Below are positions 62,829-64,000 of a stretch of DNA of 64,000 nucleotides, piece after piece. The position numbers and the translations under genes were made by a program. This DNA is from Sphingomonas sp. 28-63-12 (GTDB lineage Bacteria > Pseudomonadota > Alphaproteobacteria > Sphingomonadales > Sphingomonadaceae). The stretch is taken from contig NCGD01000001.1 in assembly GCA_002281535.1 (NCBI GenBank), positions 62,001 through 126,000 on the forward strand, given 5' to 3'. The notes under the pieces are model-generated. The model saw only the letters and a list, made by a program, of their open reading frames with translations, searched no databases and had not been told where the DNA came from. Position 1 is the stretch's first letter. Each line of letters starts with the position of its first letter.

Positions 62829-63623
62829 TCATAATCGAACCGATGGTCCCAGCACGACCGCGAAGATCGTCAGCACGATCCCGCCGCCCAGGATCACTGC
62901 CCATTGCCGGCGCACGACAAAGGCCCGCGGCGCCTCTGCCCCACCGGCCGCGAAGCCGATCGAGATAAATCCCGCCAGCCCGCCAAAAGAAGAGGCCGCC
63001 GCCGACATGATCGTCACGAACAACCCCACCGGGTTGAGCAGGCCGACCACCACTGCCCCCAGCCCGGACGCTGCATAGAAAATATGGGCAATCCGCCGCC
63101 GCGCCGGGCGGGTTGCCGCGCCGGTGCCAAGCATGGTGCTGAGCGCGGCGACCGCTGCCCGCACCATCAGGATATACGCGCCGATGCCGATGCCGATCTC
63201 GCCCAATCGCCATCCCAGCGGCATTGGCAGGGCCGCCAGGCTGCCCTGCGCGCTGGTGCCGAGGTCGCCGACGCCGGTCACGCCCGAAAAACAGAAATAG
63301 CCCGCCGCGACGAACGCCTCGCTGACCCACACCAGCCACAGCATCAGCCGCGCGCCGTCGCCCGTCGCCCGCCGCCAACAGGCATAAGCGATGAGCGCCA
63401 GGACGATGTTCATCGCGACTCCGGCGCCCGCCACGACGATATCGGCCACGCCTGACAGGCCAGTGCACTCGACATAAAAGGCGCCGATCATGGCGACATG
63501 CCCCCCCTGCAGCGTGCAAGCCGCCGCATGCCCGGCAATCTCGTGCCACATGGTGAGCAGCGGCATCAGCAGCGCTCCCCAGCCGGCCATGGTCAGCCGG
63601 TCCACATCTTGTCGTACCGCCAC
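62829..63623 (-). CDS. Polytopic membrane protein with HExxGH motif
   Basis: A 264-residue protein with about six to seven membrane helices. Near the N terminus WHEIAGHAAAC (His27, Glu28, His32) resembles the zinc site of M50 site-2 proteases, except that the second His is one residue later than in HExxH. A late LNPVGLF segment (near residue 215) loosely recalls the M50 NPDG region. It may be an M50-like membrane metallopeptidase or a non-enzymatic relative. It is convergent with the methyltransferase gene. Confidence 0.55.
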   Translation of the reverse strand: MAVRQDVDRLTMAGWGALLMPLLTMWHEIAGHAAACTLQGGHVAMIGAFYVECTGLSGVADIVVAGAGVAMNIVLALIAYACWRRATGDGARLMLWLVWVSEAFVAAGYFCFSGVTGVGDLGTSAQGSLAALPMPLGWRLGEIGIGIGAYILMVRAAVAALSTMLGTGAATRPARRRIAHIFYAASGLGAVVVGLLNPVGLFVTIMSAAASSFGGLAGFISIGFAAGGAEAPRAFVVRRQWAVILGGGIVLTIFAVVLGPSVRL

Positions 63624-63890
63624 CGCAGGATCCTCCGCAGCCCTTGCCGTACGCAGCTTAGGCCAAGCCCCGATCGGGGCAAGGGCCGTCGCATCACGCG
63701 GCCCAGGCCCGATCAGGACGATGGCGGGGCTGCCTGCCGGGCGGTTCGATCAGGCGACTCCGCCGCTGCGCCGGCGCGCTCGCCTGTGGCGGAGCCCGCC
63801 GAGGATCGCCGACGGCGGCGGCGCACAACACCAATTACACCCGCAACGCCGAGGGTTTCAGATCTATGCTATGGCAATGGAGCAAAAGGC
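63624..63890. other. Gene-free stretch before the tRNA gene
   Basis: This 267-bp stretch has no credible ORF on either strand; open frames crossing it are antisense or out-of-frame extensions. It should contain the promoter of the membrane-protein gene. I see no clear promoter or hairpin in it. Confidence 0.5.
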
Positions 63891-63964
63891 TGGATGCCCC
63901 GTGAGGATTCGAACCTCAATTAACGGAGTCAGAGTCCGTAGTCTTACCATTAGACGACAGGGCA
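63891..63964 (-). tRNA. tRNA-Gln (anticodon CUG)
   Basis: On the minus strand the sequence folds as a tRNA. Acceptor TGCCCTG pairs with CGGGGCA, a D-arm lies in GTCTAATGGTAAGAC, the anticodon stem ACGGA/TCCGT encloses the loop CTCTGAC (anticodon CTG, reads CAG), and the T-arm contains GGTTCGAATCC. The weak first pair U1-A72 is typical of tRNA-Gln. CCA follows the discriminator base, which reads U here rather than the common G. Confidence 0.92.
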
Positions 63965-64000
63965 GTGCCGGGGCCGCGAGATAGGCGGCGCGCGATCCGC

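Noticed and set aside
1..64000. Insertion sequences, prophage genes, CRISPR arrays, rRNA genes
   Set aside because: No transposase, integrase, repeat-spacer pattern or rRNA sequence was seen on either strand.

Overview
The window is a chromosomal segment of a motile, GC-rich alphaproteobacterium, most likely a member of the Sphingomonadales. This rests on the gene content and protein style: split flagellar clusters with both a FliA-type sigma factor and sigma-54-type promoters, a large TonB-dependent receptor linked to peptidases, SCP2/sulfatase catabolic genes and an argH-lipoprotein-lysA operon. No insertion sequence, prophage or CRISPR array was seen.

Layout. (1) 0-4.1 kb: end of one flagellar cluster (fliQ, fliR, flhB, fliD, fliS), followed by a single-receiver response regulator. 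(2) 4.7-13.4 kb: housekeeping genes. A tightly overlapped minus-strand operon argH-lipoprotein-lysA-precorrin-2 dehydrogenase-zntB faces a TlpA-like lipoprotein, an alpha/beta hydrolase, dctA and an SGNH-type hydrolase. (3) 13.4-21.5 kb: a minus-strand peptide-use operon (TonB-dependent receptor, M20 amidohydrolase, HExxHxxGxxH metalloprotease) preceded by an Lrp/AsnC regulator. (4) 21.6-38.7 kb: the second flagellar cluster. slt-flhA-fliA and motA2-motB2-flgA-flgM-flgN run leftward, flgBCDEFGHIJKL and then motA-motB run rightward. Consensus sigma-54 promoters precede slt and flgB, a near-consensus one precedes motA2, and sigma-28-like promoters precede fliD and flgM, which together give a readable transcription hierarchy. 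Two stator gene pairs are present.

(5) 38.8-52.8 kb: an accessory island. Two formylglycine-type sulfatases, a genuine formylglycine-generating enzyme, an SCP2 lipid carrier, a GST, a tandem 2-hydroxychromene-carboxylate-isomerase-like protein, a metallo-beta-lactamase-fold hydrolase, a DUF2855 protein and small membrane proteins lie next to a TetR regulator. I find the same palindrome, roughly TYGGCRK-N5-VTGYYAW, in front of every transcription unit of this island, including twice beside tetR. This suggests one undescribed TetR regulon for use of a hydrophobic sulfate ester. (6) 52.8-58 kb: ECF sigma factor with a membrane partner, an FAD-linked oxidase and a patatin-like lipoprotein.

(7) 58-62.8 kb: a second unusual module. 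A winged-helix/TolB-like/TPR regulator is closed by an intrinsic terminator. A 15-bp perfect hairpin follows, then a short FtsX-like permease, a 25-codon bridging ORF, an ABC ATPase with intact Walker motifs but degenerate signature, D-loop and H-loop, and an SAM methyltransferase, all translationally chained. The window closes with a polytopic membrane protein carrying an HExxGH motif and a tRNA-Gln(CUG) gene.

All calls come from reading the sequence and from family knowledge; no database search was run.
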